Assembly (NCBI GenBank): GCA_963971285.1
Contig: OZ020244.1
Span: 35,464,001 to 35,528,000 of the forward strand
Length of the DNA stretch: 64,000 bases
From: Astropecten irregularis
Lineage: Eukaryota; Echinodermata; Asteroidea; Paxillosida; Astropectinidae
Reading direction: 5' to 3'
This document shows, one piece after another, positions 63,786-64,000 of the stretch. Position numbers and translations under genes: made by a program. Within the stretch, counting starts at the first letter, position 1; each line of letters opens with the position of its first letter. The notes under the pieces were generated by a model. It ran no database searches and was not told the origin of the DNA. It saw only the letters and a list, made by a program, of their open reading frames with translations.

Positions 63786-64000
63786 GTATGGACAAAAATG
63801 GATGTATTCTTGAAACGGATTCATTGTGTGTATCGTCACAATCCATTCTCAGCTTGCCAGCATTGATTGCCCCAGAGGTCAAAGTTCATGCGAAAAGAAG
63901 TCTTCCCATCCATTCGGTTTCACATCGCCAAACCAGTTGGAAAAAGATGTACCTGTCCCGGAAATTACACTTTTACACACTGGATCATAAACATTACATA

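Overview
The window looks like invertebrate deuterostome DNA, most probably an echinoderm, possibly a hemichordate. Reasons: intron-rich animal genes, a tandem pair of intronless GPR21/52-like receptors, and an AT-rich, MITE-saturated background. Species is not determinable from the sequence alone. No bacterial or viral gene arrangement is present.

Layout. (1) 2.5-4.4 kb, minus strand: two exons of an unrecognised gene with a signal peptide and an upstream TATA box; it runs off the left edge. (2) 8.3-41.3 kb, minus strand: a complete 16-exon leukotriene A4 hydrolase gene (LTA4H). I rebuilt it exon by exon; all splice phases agree and give 620 aa. Its introns hold most of the repeats. (3) 47.1-51.3 kb, minus strand: two tandem class A GPCR genes, separated by a decayed Penelope-like element with a candidate hammerhead ribozyme. 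(4) 54.7-56.9 kb, minus strand: DCLRE1B/Apollo nuclease with its coding region in one exon. (5) 62.0 kb to the right edge, plus strand: the first three coding exons of rabenosyn-5 (RBSN).

Repeats. About 30 copies or pieces of a ~360 bp TTAA-flanked MITE (family A below) occur throughout. Related TTAA families are B, K, P and a ~490 bp foldback element F. Three nested insertions let the empty site be read from a sister arm or consensus, and each supports duplication of TTAA. Other families include hAT MITEs with perfect 8-bp target duplications, a 1.9 kb element with ~250 bp terminal inverted repeats, a foldback element carrying a tRNA-like sequence, tRNA-headed SINEs, LINE 3' ends and several minisatellites, some lying beside splice sites.

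The genes do not form an obvious pathway. LTA4H acts on lipid mediators and peptides, Apollo on DNA ends, RBSN in early endosome recycling, and the receptors at the cell surface. The main interest lies in the LTA4H active-site substitution, the GPCR pair, the ribozyme-bearing Penelope remnant and the unusually readable nesting of MITEs. All assignments rest on reading the sequence and remembered family sequences; no search was run.
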